DNA of 64,000 nt from Bacillus thermotolerans (lineage in GTDB: Bacteria > Bacillota > Bacilli > Bacillales > Domibacillaceae). Shown here piece after piece: positions 27,203-34,163 of this stretch. The stretch covers positions 17,325 to 81,324 of the forward strand of contig NZ_JWJE02000014.1 in the NCBI RefSeq assembly GCF_000812025.2, in the 5' to 3' direction. The notes under the pieces were generated by a model. That model made no database searches and was not told the DNA's origin. It was given only the letters and a program-made list of their open reading frames with translations. A program made the position numbers and the translations under genes. Every line of letters begins with the position of its first letter. Within the stretch, counting starts at the first letter, position 1.

Positions 27203-27234
27203 TTGACCCTGTACTATGGTACAGGGTTTATAAT
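27203..27234 (+). promoter_or_regulatory. MerR-type promoter and operator
   Basis: The -35 TTGACC (27203-27208) and -10 TATAAT (27229-27234) are 20 bases apart, the overlong spacing used by MerR-family promoters. The spacer contains a perfect dyad, ACCCTGTAC TATG GTACAGGGT (27206-27227). GAGGTGAG and the MerR start follow, so MerR is autoregulated with the downstream gene. Confidence 0.92.
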
Positions 27235-27252
27235 TTATACGAGGTGAGATAG

Positions 27253-27648
27253 ATGCAATACCGTATTGGAGAACTGGCTGAAAAGTGTAGCGTTAACAAA
27301 GAGACCATTCGATATTATGAGCGTTTAGGATTAATTCCAGAGCCTAATCGTACCGAAAAAGGATACCGAATGTATTCCCTACAAACGATTGATCGATTGA
27401 ATTTCATAAAACGAATGCAGGAATTGGGATTTACCTTAAATGAAATTGATAAATTGCTAGGGATTGTCGATCACAACGAAGCAAAGTGCCGTGACATATA
27501 TGATTTTACTGTTCTTAAATTAGAGGACATCGAGCGTAAAATTGAAGATCTTAAAAAAATTGAACAAATGTTGATAGACCTTAAAGAAAGATGTCCTGAA
27601 AACAAAAATATTTATGAATGTCCTATTATCGAAACTTTAATGGATTAA
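27253..27648 (+). CDS. merR: MerR, mercury-responsive transcription regulator
   Basis: 131 residues. The winged HTH IGELAEKCSVNKETIRYYERLGLIPEP is at the N-terminus, then the long dimerisation helix. The three Hg(II)-binding cysteines of Bacillus MerR are present (Cys79, Cys114, Cys123), and the C-terminal CPENKNIYECPIIETLM is characteristic. It should twist the overlong promoter upstream when metal binds. It is transcribed against the surrounding prophage genes. No merA or transporter is present. Confidence 0.93.
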   Translation: MQYRIGELAEKCSVNKETIRYYERLGLIPEPNRTEKGYRMYSLQTIDRLNFIKRMQELGFTLNEIDKLLGIVDHNEAKCRDIYDFTVLKLEDIERKIEDLKKIEQMLIDLKERCPENKNIYECPIIETLMD

Positions 27649-27701
27649 GAAAAGAAAGCAGAAGAATACTTACAGAAATAATAAATTGTAAAGGTGGAAG
27701 A

Positions 27702-28163
27702 ATGATGGAAGATTGTTGTAGTAACGTTAAAGAAATAAAAATTGAAAGTAATGGTAATTGTCCATCGTGTAAAAATAAAGCTAAAAATGTAAAGTTGATT
27801 ACACTAAAATCATTGCTTAAACCATCTGCATTAGAAACATTAAACTCTAAAGAAAATCACTATTTTTGTTCAAACGAAGATTGTGAAGTAGTCTATTTTG
27901 ATACGAATAATAAAAGGTACATTGTATCTGACATAAAGGTAGCTGTACATCAAAAAGATGACTCAGTAACTACCCCAATTTGTTATTGTTTTGATTGGAC
28001 AAAGGAAAAAATTAAACAATATGTGGAAAATGGACTTGCTCCTAATCCTGTAGAGCATATTCGCGAAAATATAAAAGAAAACCGATGTGGTTGTGAAGTA
28101 AACAATCCACAAGGTAGTTGCTGTTTAGGCAATGTTACAACTTATATTAGAAAAATGTCATAA
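27702..28163 (+). CDS. CopZ-like Fe-S/Zn metallochaperone domain protein
   Basis: About 153 residues, rich in cysteine: DCC near the N-terminus, a zinc-type CPSC, FCSNEDC, CYC in the middle and CGC...CC near the end. The pattern resembles the N-terminal [2Fe-2S]/Zn domain of archaeal CopZ. ATG at 27702 follows AAAGGTGG; an earlier in-frame start overlaps merR and has no ribosome binding site. Co-transcribed with merR, so probably metal-induced. Its substrate metal is not certain. Confidence 0.82.
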   Translation: MMEDCCSNVKEIKIESNGNCPSCKNKAKNVKLITLKSLLKPSALETLNSKENHYFCSNEDCEVVYFDTNNKRYIVSDIKVAVHQKDDSVTTPICYCFDWTKEKIKQYVENGLAPNPVEHIRENIKENRCGCEVNNPQGSCCLGNVTTYIRKMS

Positions 28164-28233
28164 GGAACCTAAAATTTGCTTTTCTTCAACAAAATAAATT
28201 AATATTCTTTGGCAATCTGGCCATTTGTGAAAC

Positions 28234-28279
28234 AAACAAGATAGCACGTACTAATCATAAAATAAGTGCTATCTTGTTT
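28234..28279 (+). terminator. Terminator of the MerR module
   Basis: A perfect 14-base inverted repeat (arms around AACAAGATAGCAC and GTGCTATCTTGTT, 18-base loop) ends in a T run. It is 70 bases after the CopZ-like gene. Confidence 0.75.
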
Positions 28280-28312
28280 TCTTTGTAAAAAAATTGAAGA
28301 TATTTCAACCTC

Positions 28313-28332
28313 TTTCCACACGATAATCCGAA
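28313..28332 (-). repeat. Right copy of inverted repeat bracketing MerR module
   Basis: On the minus strand TTCGGATTATCGTGTGGAAA, the inverted partner of 27040-27058. It lies just after the DNA polymerase stop. Confidence 0.4.
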
Positions 28333-28344
28333 TACCCAATGAAT

Positions 28345-30288
28345 TTAATCTTTTTGATAAAACTGACACTCATAGCCGTCAGCACTGAGTAACAGACCAT
28401 TTGCCCAGGTTGGTGTCTTAGCCATCTGTTCACAGATAGCGGAAAGTGACATTCCCATATCCGCCTCGATGATAATCTCATCGTGTACATGAGCCACAAT
28501 AGAACAATTCTTTAATGTCTGCATGGCATGACACAAAATGTCACGACTAATTGCCTGAACAATATTCTCTACAAATTTGGGTCCATAGCTTTCGATTCTT
28601 TCCCATTTTTTCGTCCCACCGACCCCTTCGTAAGTAACCGATTCACCGCCGAACACATTCTCTCCCATACGAGGTTTCACATAAGAAAGCCGTCTACCAG
28701 AAGGGAGGATAATAAAGAGCATTCCACTTTGATATATAAATTTAATGCCATGTGTCGCTGTGGGAGTTTTTTGCTTAACACAAGTTTTTATTGCACGGTC
28801 AACATCCCACCAAAGTTTTGTGATATTGGGATTGGATTGTCTCCAAGCCGTTACAAGGGGCTGAAGTTCCTCTTCTTCAATTCCCATCTCCAAAGCACCC
28901 ATTGATTTTAATGCTCCAACAGATCCACCATAACCGAGGGCAAGTTCGGCTATTTTCCCTTTCTGACGAAGGTGACCGTTCACACCATGCTTTTCAACAG
29001 GTACATTAAACATCTGAGACGCACTGGCACAGTAGATGTCACCGCCTTTTTGGAATACATCTATTCTCCATTTCTCACCTGCAAGCCAAGCAATGACGCG
29101 AGCCTCAATCGCTGAAAAATCTGCAACGATGAACTTCTTACCTTCTCGCGGTATAAAAGCAGTACGGATAAGTTCCGACAGTACCTCTGGGATTGAATCA
29201 TAGAGTAAAGTAAGAGCATCAAAGTTTCCGCTTCGAACTAAAGCACGGGCCTGTTCCAAATCGACCATATGGTTTTGGGGGAGATTTTGTAGTTGAATCA
29301 GCCTGCCCGAAAATCTGCCAGTTCTATTTGCTCCATAAAACTGAAACATTCCTCTTGCACGACCATCTTTGCATACTGCATTCTCCATTGCCGTATATTT
29401 TTTCACCGATGATTTTGCAAGCTGCTGACGAAGTTCCAAAACAGTGCCTAGTGGTTCAGGTGCTGTCTTTAACATCTCAGCAACTGCTTTTTTACCAAGA
29501 CTATCTGTTTCCAATCCGTTATCAGCAAGCCATTCTTTCATTTGTTGTACAGAGTTTGGATTCTCCAAATTAGTTATATCCTGCATTAAAGCCATTAGCT
29601 TTTCCCGCGACTGTTCATCCATCTTGACGGCTTGTTTTACAAAAGCCATGTCAATAGCGATACCACGATCATTGATTTTCTGGTCAAGATGATATTCTGA
29701 CCATATATTCTCTGGAAGCGGGAATTTAGATAGTCTCTGCTGTATTGACATCTCGGCTTCCACATCACGGAGGTTATATGCTTTAAACCGCTCCCATTTT
29801 TCCATGTCGTGTTTCGGCAGATTACGAACTCGTCCTCCATTTGATTTAGTAGGGGAGCATGGTGTACAGAAATATTTAATGAGGTCTTTGCCTTCTATTA
29901 ATTTTTGTTTTTCCAATCCTAAAACTGCACCGACACCCTCGAGTGAAAGGGGAAGTCCCATATAAGCCGACCATATCATGGAACATTTCCAGGATGTAGG
30001 GTCAAGATAATCAGAGAGGTTAAGCCATTTTGATAGACACACACGCTCAAACATAGCATTAAAGGCCCATTTGGTAACGGAATTATCCATAAGGGCATTG
30101 ATTATTTCTTTTGGGATTTTCTCTCCGCAGGCAAGATCAACCACCTGAACTACACCGCCATCAATCGAATAACCAAACAACAGAATTTCAAAATCATCAC
30201 TCTCGGCATAACGGTAGACTCCACATTTTTGAAGATTGGCACTACTATAGGTCTCTAAATCTAAAGATAGACTGTTTATTTTAGCCAC
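28345..30288 (-). CDS. Phage DNA polymerase, family A
   Basis: 647 residues. The N-terminal 3'-5' exonuclease begins SLDLETYSS (DEDD-type). Polymerase motif A is FIVADFSAIEARVIAWLAG, motif B RQKGKIAELALGYGG and motif C VAHVHDEIIIE, all intact. GTG start after GGGAGGTTATATTC. It overlaps the end of a homing endonuclease gene by 13 bases. Replicates phage DNA with the VapE/SNF2 module. Confidence 0.95.
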   Translation of the reverse strand: MAKINSLSLDLETYSSANLQKCGVYRYAESDDFEILLFGYSIDGGVVQVVDLACGEKIPKEIINALMDNSVTKWAFNAMFERVCLSKWLNLSDYLDPTSWKCSMIWSAYMGLPLSLEGVGAVLGLEKQKLIEGKDLIKYFCTPCSPTKSNGGRVRNLPKHDMEKWERFKAYNLRDVEAEMSIQQRLSKFPLPENIWSEYHLDQKINDRGIAIDMAFVKQAVKMDEQSREKLMALMQDITNLENPNSVQQMKEWLADNGLETDSLGKKAVAEMLKTAPEPLGTVLELRQQLAKSSVKKYTAMENAVCKDGRARGMFQFYGANRTGRFSGRLIQLQNLPQNHMVDLEQARALVRSGNFDALTLLYDSIPEVLSELIRTAFIPREGKKFIVADFSAIEARVIAWLAGEKWRIDVFQKGGDIYCASASQMFNVPVEKHGVNGHLRQKGKIAELALGYGGSVGALKSMGALEMGIEEEELQPLVTAWRQSNPNITKLWWDVDRAIKTCVKQKTPTATHGIKFIYQSGMLFIILPSGRRLSYVKPRMGENVFGGESVTYEGVGGTKKWERIESYGPKFVENIVQAISRDILCHAMQTLKNCSIVAHVHDEIIIEADMGMSLSAICEQMAKTPTWANGLLLSADGYECQFYQKD

Positions 30289-30803
30289 GAATATAACCTC
30301 CCAACTTTTATGTGACTAATAGTTGTTGGGGAGACCTTGTATTTATCCGCTATCTCTTTTCCAGTAAATCCACAGATCAACCTAAAACGAATATCGTATA
30401 CATCTTCTATACTCAGTTTCCTCCATCTCTTTCCTTGGCGATAAACATCAAGGATATTATCAGTCCGGGTTCCATACCTCAAATTTAATAACCTATTATC
30501 TTGTGGATTGCCGTTTATATGCAAAACCTCTGTTCCTTCTGGTGGCTTTCCTACGAATGCTTTCATAACTAATTGGTGGACAGGTACACTATTGCTACCA
30601 CGTCTTAAAACAACAGATTGATGACCAGCTTTACAATATTGACCTGGTTTTAATATCCTTTCTGGCACAATTCTAAGGAAAGGCTTCCCAGTATACCAAT
30701 TTCTGCTCATAACTTTTCTTTTAAGGCTTTTAACTCTACCTTCAGAACTAACTTGATATTCTCCCTCGTATCCACGGATATCTCTCCATACTTCTATATC
30801 CAT
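30276..30803 (-). CDS. Free-standing homing endonuclease (NUMOD4-HNH)
   Basis: 175 residues. NUMOD4-like start EVWRDIRGYEGEYQVSSEGRVKSL, HNH core with VHQLVMKAFVG...VLHINGNPQDNRLLNLRYGT, and a C-terminal HTH (FTGKEIADKYKVSPTTISHIKVGR). Such genes insert next to conserved phage genes such as DNA polymerase, exactly as seen here. No intron sign is visible in the polymerase, which reads as one frame. Confidence 0.9.
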   Translation of the reverse strand: MDIEVWRDIRGYEGEYQVSSEGRVKSLKRKVMSRNWYTGKPFLRIVPERILKPGQYCKAGHQSVVLRRGSNSVPVHQLVMKAFVGKPPEGTEVLHINGNPQDNRLLNLRYGTRTDNILDVYRQGKRWRKLSIEDVYDIRFRLICGFTGKEIADKYKVSPTTISHIKVGRLYSWLK

Positions 30804-30821
30804 TTAATTCCCCCTCTTTCC

Positions 30822-30870
30822 AATACAAACGAGGTGACAGAAGAACAACTTCCACCACCCCGTTTGTATT
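30822..30870. repeat. Inverted repeat between DUF2815 and homing endonuclease genes
   Basis: AATACAAACG (30822-30831) and CGTTTGTATT (30861-30870) are perfectly complementary, with an additional GGTG/CACC inside. It could be an mRNA hairpin that limits transcription into the endonuclease gene. Confidence 0.5.
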
Positions 30871-30876
30871 TATTCC

Positions 30877-31425
30877 TTATGCTAGAAAATCATCATCTTC
30901 AATAGTTGTGAAGTCATCAGCTGCATTGGTTCTTCCGCCTAAAGGCTCTCCATCGCTTATCTTCTGGATGTTGCCAAGTCCACATGCTACACCCTTATTG
31001 CCATTAGAGTTAAAAGCATAGAAATTCAGGGATACTCTTGCATAACAACCACTGTAAACCTCGTTACGATCCAATATAGGTCTGACTGCTTTATCTACTA
31101 TTTGGGGTGGAGTCTTGCTGTTGGCATTTACAAAGTAATGTCCTTTGTAAGCCTCGTCATCACGTTCTACGTCACCGTCTCGAAGTGGCAGTTTGATAGC
31201 AGCCTTATTAGGCTTTTTACCACCAAACTTTGCAAGGCCCTCTTCAATGGCTGCATCTACGGCTGAATTGATTGCGCTGATAGTTTCCTTATCTGTTTTA
31301 GGAATCAATACCGATACGCTATACTTTTCCGCTCCGCCATTGATGGATACGGGCTCCCAGCCGTGAAAGTAGCTAAGACGTGTGTTGACGCTTGTAACAA
31401 CCTTAGTTCTGTTTTGATTATTCAT
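30877..31425 (-). CDS. DUF2815 protein, putative ssDNA-binding
   Basis: 182 residues. The pattern TRLSYFHGWEPVSINGGAEKYSVSVLIPK and the acidic C-terminus (DDFTTIEDDDFLA) match DUF2815. The fold is thought to resemble T7 gp2.5-type ssDNA-binding proteins, and the acidic tail fits that. It sits between a RecB-like nuclease and the DNA polymerase. It overlaps the upstream gene by eight bases. Confidence 0.85.
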   Translation of the reverse strand: MNNQNRTKVVTSVNTRLSYFHGWEPVSINGGAEKYSVSVLIPKTDKETISAINSAVDAAIEEGLAKFGGKKPNKAAIKLPLRDGDVERDDEAYKGHYFVNANSKTPPQIVDKAVRPILDRNEVYSGCYARVSLNFYAFNSNGNKGVACGLGNIQKISDGEPLGGRTNAADDFTTIEDDDFLA

Positions 31426-32566
31426 ATTCCAATTCCTCCGTTATTTCGTTAAATTCATTTTTTACGTTTGATATATTCATAGCTGGCCGCTTATCCGAAT
31501 TTGGAACTAGCTTTGGCTTGCCCGGTGGTTTATGTATGAGACCACCAAGAATTTGCTCAAATTTCTTTTTGCCCATCAGCTTCTGCATTTCTGTAAGGGT
31601 TATGAGACTCTGACGGTAGATGTCCTTATATCCGTTTGCCTTGGCCGCTTCAGCCACAGCCCCTTCGTCCTTATATTTCCGAACTGATCTGCCCTCGACT
31701 ACCTTAAAACCATGCCATTCTTTCCCGTGATTAACGGCAGCATCCGTGGCATAAGCAATGATTTCATTTGCCCACTTTGTAAGATCGGACAATTTAGAGA
31801 GAACTTCCTCAATTTCAGAATCCGTAAGCAGGGGTGGCAGTTTAAATTCCATCTGTGCTAATTTCAGCTTTTCTTCTGCTCTTGCACGGCATTTAACAGC
31901 CGCTCGGCAGAAAGTACACCACTCACCCGGAAGATAGTCACCTTCGCCTTCATAGGCCTTCTTCGCCTTTGGCTTCAGTTCATTTTCTGCCCAAGCTTTT
32001 AAATCCTCTACCCGGATTGTCCATGTGCTGACATTCTCTCTGCGTGGCTGGAAAATGGTCATGGACACTTCCTCGATGTCGTACAAACTATCGTAAATTT
32101 CTAAAGCACCCAGTGCATACAGTTTCATCTGTGGATTGTCCACCGCATCCACCAATACTCCCATGCCATACTTGAAATCGATAATGTGAAGTTTCTTATC
32201 GGCAATAATGATGCAGTCACCGGTTCCAAATCCCTGTGGAACATAGCAGGAAAAATCAAGACGCTGTTCAATAAGTATTAACGGGTCTGTACAGCTTTGT
32301 TTTGCCAGTTCAAACTGCTCCATTACAAATTCCACATAGGCATCGCTGTGTTCTTCCATCTCATCGGTGTTATAAGATGAAACAGGACGCTTACTTCTCA
32401 TGTGAAGTGCCTTTTTAAGTTTATGTTCACAGAGAGCATGGGCGGCGGTGCCTTCAGCAGCTGCATTGGATTCGTTATTTTCAAATTCTAGTTCCAATCT
32501 TGCAGATGGAAGGCAATTCAGCCACCTATGGGACCCCGATGCGGAAAGTACTGCGTGATCACTCAT
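31418..32566 (-). CDS. DUF2800 RecB/Cas4-like nuclease
   Basis: 382 residues. The start HAVLSASGSHRWLNCLPSARLE and 'AAEGTAAHALCEHKL' belong to PD-(D/E)XK phage exonucleases of the DUF2800 type. Catalytic region: GFGTGDCIIIADKKLHIIDFKYG. A CTFCRAAVKCRAR cysteine cluster (about residues 216-228) may bind Fe-S as in Cas4/AddB-like nucleases. Likely forms a recombination pair with the adjacent DUF2815 protein. Confidence 0.88.
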   Translation of the reverse strand: MSDHAVLSASGSHRWLNCLPSARLELEFENNESNAAAEGTAAHALCEHKLKKALHMRSKRPVSSYNTDEMEEHSDAYVEFVMEQFELAKQSCTDPLILIEQRLDFSCYVPQGFGTGDCIIIADKKLHIIDFKYGMGVLVDAVDNPQMKLYALGALEIYDSLYDIEEVSMTIFQPRRENVSTWTIRVEDLKAWAENELKPKAKKAYEGEGDYLPGEWCTFCRAAVKCRARAEEKLKLAQMEFKLPPLLTDSEIEEVLSKLSDLTKWANEIIAYATDAAVNHGKEWHGFKVVEGRSVRKYKDEGAVAEAAKANGYKDIYRQSLITLTEMQKLMGKKKFEQILGGLIHKPPGKPKLVPNSDKRPAMNISNVKNEFNEITEELEYE

Positions 32567-32882
32567 TACCTAGTACCTCCGCATCTTTCAACATATCTGC
32601 ATAATGTTTCGGGTCAACTTCGCTTAATTTAGAGCCACCGTATTTTTTGATGATTTCTCTCACTTGAGCAGTAAGACCGGACTGACTCTTTTCAGCGAGT
32701 TTTGCTCTAACTTCCTCCAGAGTGATCTCCTTTTTCTTTTGCGCAGGTTTTTTAACAGGTGTAGTCGGTTCTTTTACTTCGACAGGTTCATTGCCCGCCA
32801 TTGCATCAGCAACCGCTTGTATGCTGTCTGCCAAAGAGCGCATATCAGAAACCACATCAAGAAGTAGTTTGATTTTGCTCAT
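32559..32882 (-). CDS. Hypothetical phage early protein
   Basis: 107 residues. A helical N-terminus (KLLLDVVSDMRSLADSIQAVADAM) precedes a Lys/Pro-rich linker (about 43-65) and a C-terminal helical segment with REIIKKYGGSKLSEVDPKHY that looks like a small DNA-binding or protein-binding module. ATG at 32882 follows GGAGGATCAAACC. Function unknown. Overlaps the DUF2800 gene. Confidence 0.75.
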   Translation of the reverse strand: MSKIKLLLDVVSDMRSLADSIQAVADAMAGNEPVEVKEPTTPVKKPAQKKKEITLEEVRAKLAEKSQSGLTAQVREIIKKYGGSKLSEVDPKHYADMLKDAEVLGNE

Positions 32883-33075
32883 GGTTTGATCCTCCCTCCT
32901 TAATCTCACTGATGGCGAGTTCCTGTACGGTGTCACCTGGAACAAGAATAGTCAGTTTCTGCTTATCACCAAGTAAGAAACGAAGGAAACGCTCCCTTAT
33001 AGTGACATTACGACAGGAAACAATCCCGCCAGACTGTGGAGTTTTTGAAACACTGATTTTCAAGTTGTGTTTCAT
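32857..33075 (-). CDS. Small hypothetical phage early protein
   Basis: 72 residues, predicted beta-rich: KISVSKTPQSGGIVSCRNVTIRERFLRFLLGDKQKLTILVPGD. No family function recognised. ATG at 33075 follows GAGGTG at six bases. Overlaps the downstream gene by 26 bases in the early operon. Confidence 0.7.
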   Translation of the reverse strand: MKHNLKISVSKTPQSGGIVSCRNVTIRERFLRFLLGDKQKLTILVPGDTVQELAISEIKEGGSNHEQNQTTS

Positions 33076-33121
33076 GTTCTTCACCTCTTTCCGAGAGCGT
33101 TTATGTGCTGCCCTCTATCTA

Positions 33122-33691
33122 TTAGCCGTGGCAAGAGGGGAAAGTTGAGGTTTCAGGAAAAACTTTTTTTAAATTCTTCTTGGCTGTATTTAAACGGTGT
33201 GAAATGGCACTTTTACTAACACCTTCACGCTCTGCATACTCTGTTACAGAAACACCATCTAGCAATATAGCAATCAGTAACTCTGCTTGTTTTTCCTTGA
33301 GGGTCTTGCGGATAATTTCACAAAGGTATTCATACTCCTCTTGTTTCTCCCGAGTCACTTCATCTAAATTGTCGGGATATAACTCAATCGTATTTTCCTT
33401 TATGTTTTTACCCTCATTATCGTCATTGGCTTTTGTGTAGCCTTTTTTTCCATTAAGTTTCTTAGGAGGGGTAGTAGTAGCTGAATGACGATCCAGTTTA
33501 CGCCAGTTATTGTACTCGGGCTTGTTGAAACGCTCGTCCATAATCTCCTGTGGTGAACGACGAGTCACAGTTTCCATATCTTCGGCACAAGATAGCCTGT
33601 CCTCGTAATCTGCATCAATCATTAAGGTAAAGTCCTCATCGGGTACCTCCAAATAAGTAGGTTTGTTGTCGTACATAATTCTAATTTTCAT
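33122..33691 (-). CDS. Sigma-70 region 4-like phage regulator
   Basis: About 189 residues. A short N-terminal beta region (MKIRIMYDNKPTYLEVPDEDF), a charged middle, and a C-terminal sigma-70 region 4-type HTH (ILLDGVSVTEYAEREGVSKSAISHRLNTAKKNLKKVF). First gene of the early operon. ATG 33691 is chosen because GGAAAGGA lies just upstream; that ribosome binding site is inside a stable hairpin. Confidence 0.82.
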   Translation of the reverse strand: MKIRIMYDNKPTYLEVPDEDFTLMIDADYEDRLSCAEDMETVTRRSPQEIMDERFNKPEYNNWRKLDRHSATTTPPKKLNGKKGYTKANDDNEGKNIKENTIELYPDNLDEVTREKQEEYEYLCEIIRKTLKEKQAELLIAILLDGVSVTEYAEREGVSKSAISHRLNTAKKNLKKVFPETSTFPSCHG

Positions 33692-33696
33692 TTTGC

Positions 33697-33731
33697 ATCC
33701 TTTCCGCCGGACTGCATTGGCGGCAAAGGAT
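33697..33731 (-). promoter_or_regulatory. Hairpin occluding the ribosome binding site of the first early gene
   Basis: Arms ATCCTTT-CCGCC (33697-33708) and GGCGG-C-AAAGGAT (33719-33731), seven plus five pairs with a one-base bulge. On the mRNA (minus strand) the GGAAAGGAT ribosome binding site of the gene starting at 33691 lies wholly in the 3' arm. Translation may be gated. Confidence 0.6.
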
Positions 33732-34061
33732 ACAAAAATAGGTCTGCACCTCGAAGTACACAGACCCTTTGTCCTGAAAATGAGCGCAACAAGGTAAGGT
33801 ACTTCTATTGCAACGTATAACAATCCTAAACGGACTGAAACGTAGCAATATGTATCCTTTGCCCTTATTGCAAATCAGGCATTTGATATTTTTTTGTAGA
33901 CGAGGAATGGTCTAATTCTTGCTAACTACGAAGGACCTTTCCTTCATCTATCATTATTGTAGGTGAGAATTGGACAGCCTTGGCGGACACCTCATGCCCG
34001 TTAATTTCAGGCTCAAAATGACGCTTTTCCCAACAAAAACACCTAAAAACAACAATAAAAA
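33732..34061. other. Early leader/intergenic region
   Basis: No gene is seen here. It contains a GGTCTG...CAGACC hairpin (33741-33766) followed on the minus strand by TATTTTT, repeated CCTTTGCC-like blocks, and GAAGGA/TCCTTC inverted repeats near 33931-33946. No convincing sigma-A promoter could be placed. It should contain the early promoter. Confidence 0.5.
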
Positions 34062-34145
34062 AAGCCATACACAAACCCTTAAAAGGATTCATGTATGGCT
34101 TACTTAGTTAATAACTAAAAAGCGGACATCCTGTGTCCGCTTTTT
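34062..34145 (-). terminator. Tandem terminators between ImmA gene and early prophage genes
   Basis: Two hairpins: AAGCCATACA (34062-34071) with TGTATGGCTT (34092-34101), followed on the minus strand by TTTTTTATTG; and AAAAAGCGGACA (34117-34128) with TGTCCGCTTTTT (34134-34145), which can act in both directions. They insulate the prophage early operon from the peptidase gene. Confidence 0.85.
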
Positions 34146-34163
34146 CAAAAATATTATTGAATT

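Larger units (their letters stand above)
26942..27252. other. Intergenic junction between antirepressor and MerR module
   Basis: It holds the antirepressor leader on one side and the mer promoter/operator on the other. An imperfect inverted-repeat partner lies at 27040-27058. An in-frame 39-codon stretch from ATG 27005 has its AGGAGG only two bases away and no recognisable product, so it is not called. Confidence 0.6.

Noticed and set aside
28305..28499. Minus-strand frame overlapping the polymerase 3' end
   Set aside because: Mostly an out-of-frame reading of the polymerase gene, with no ribosome binding site.
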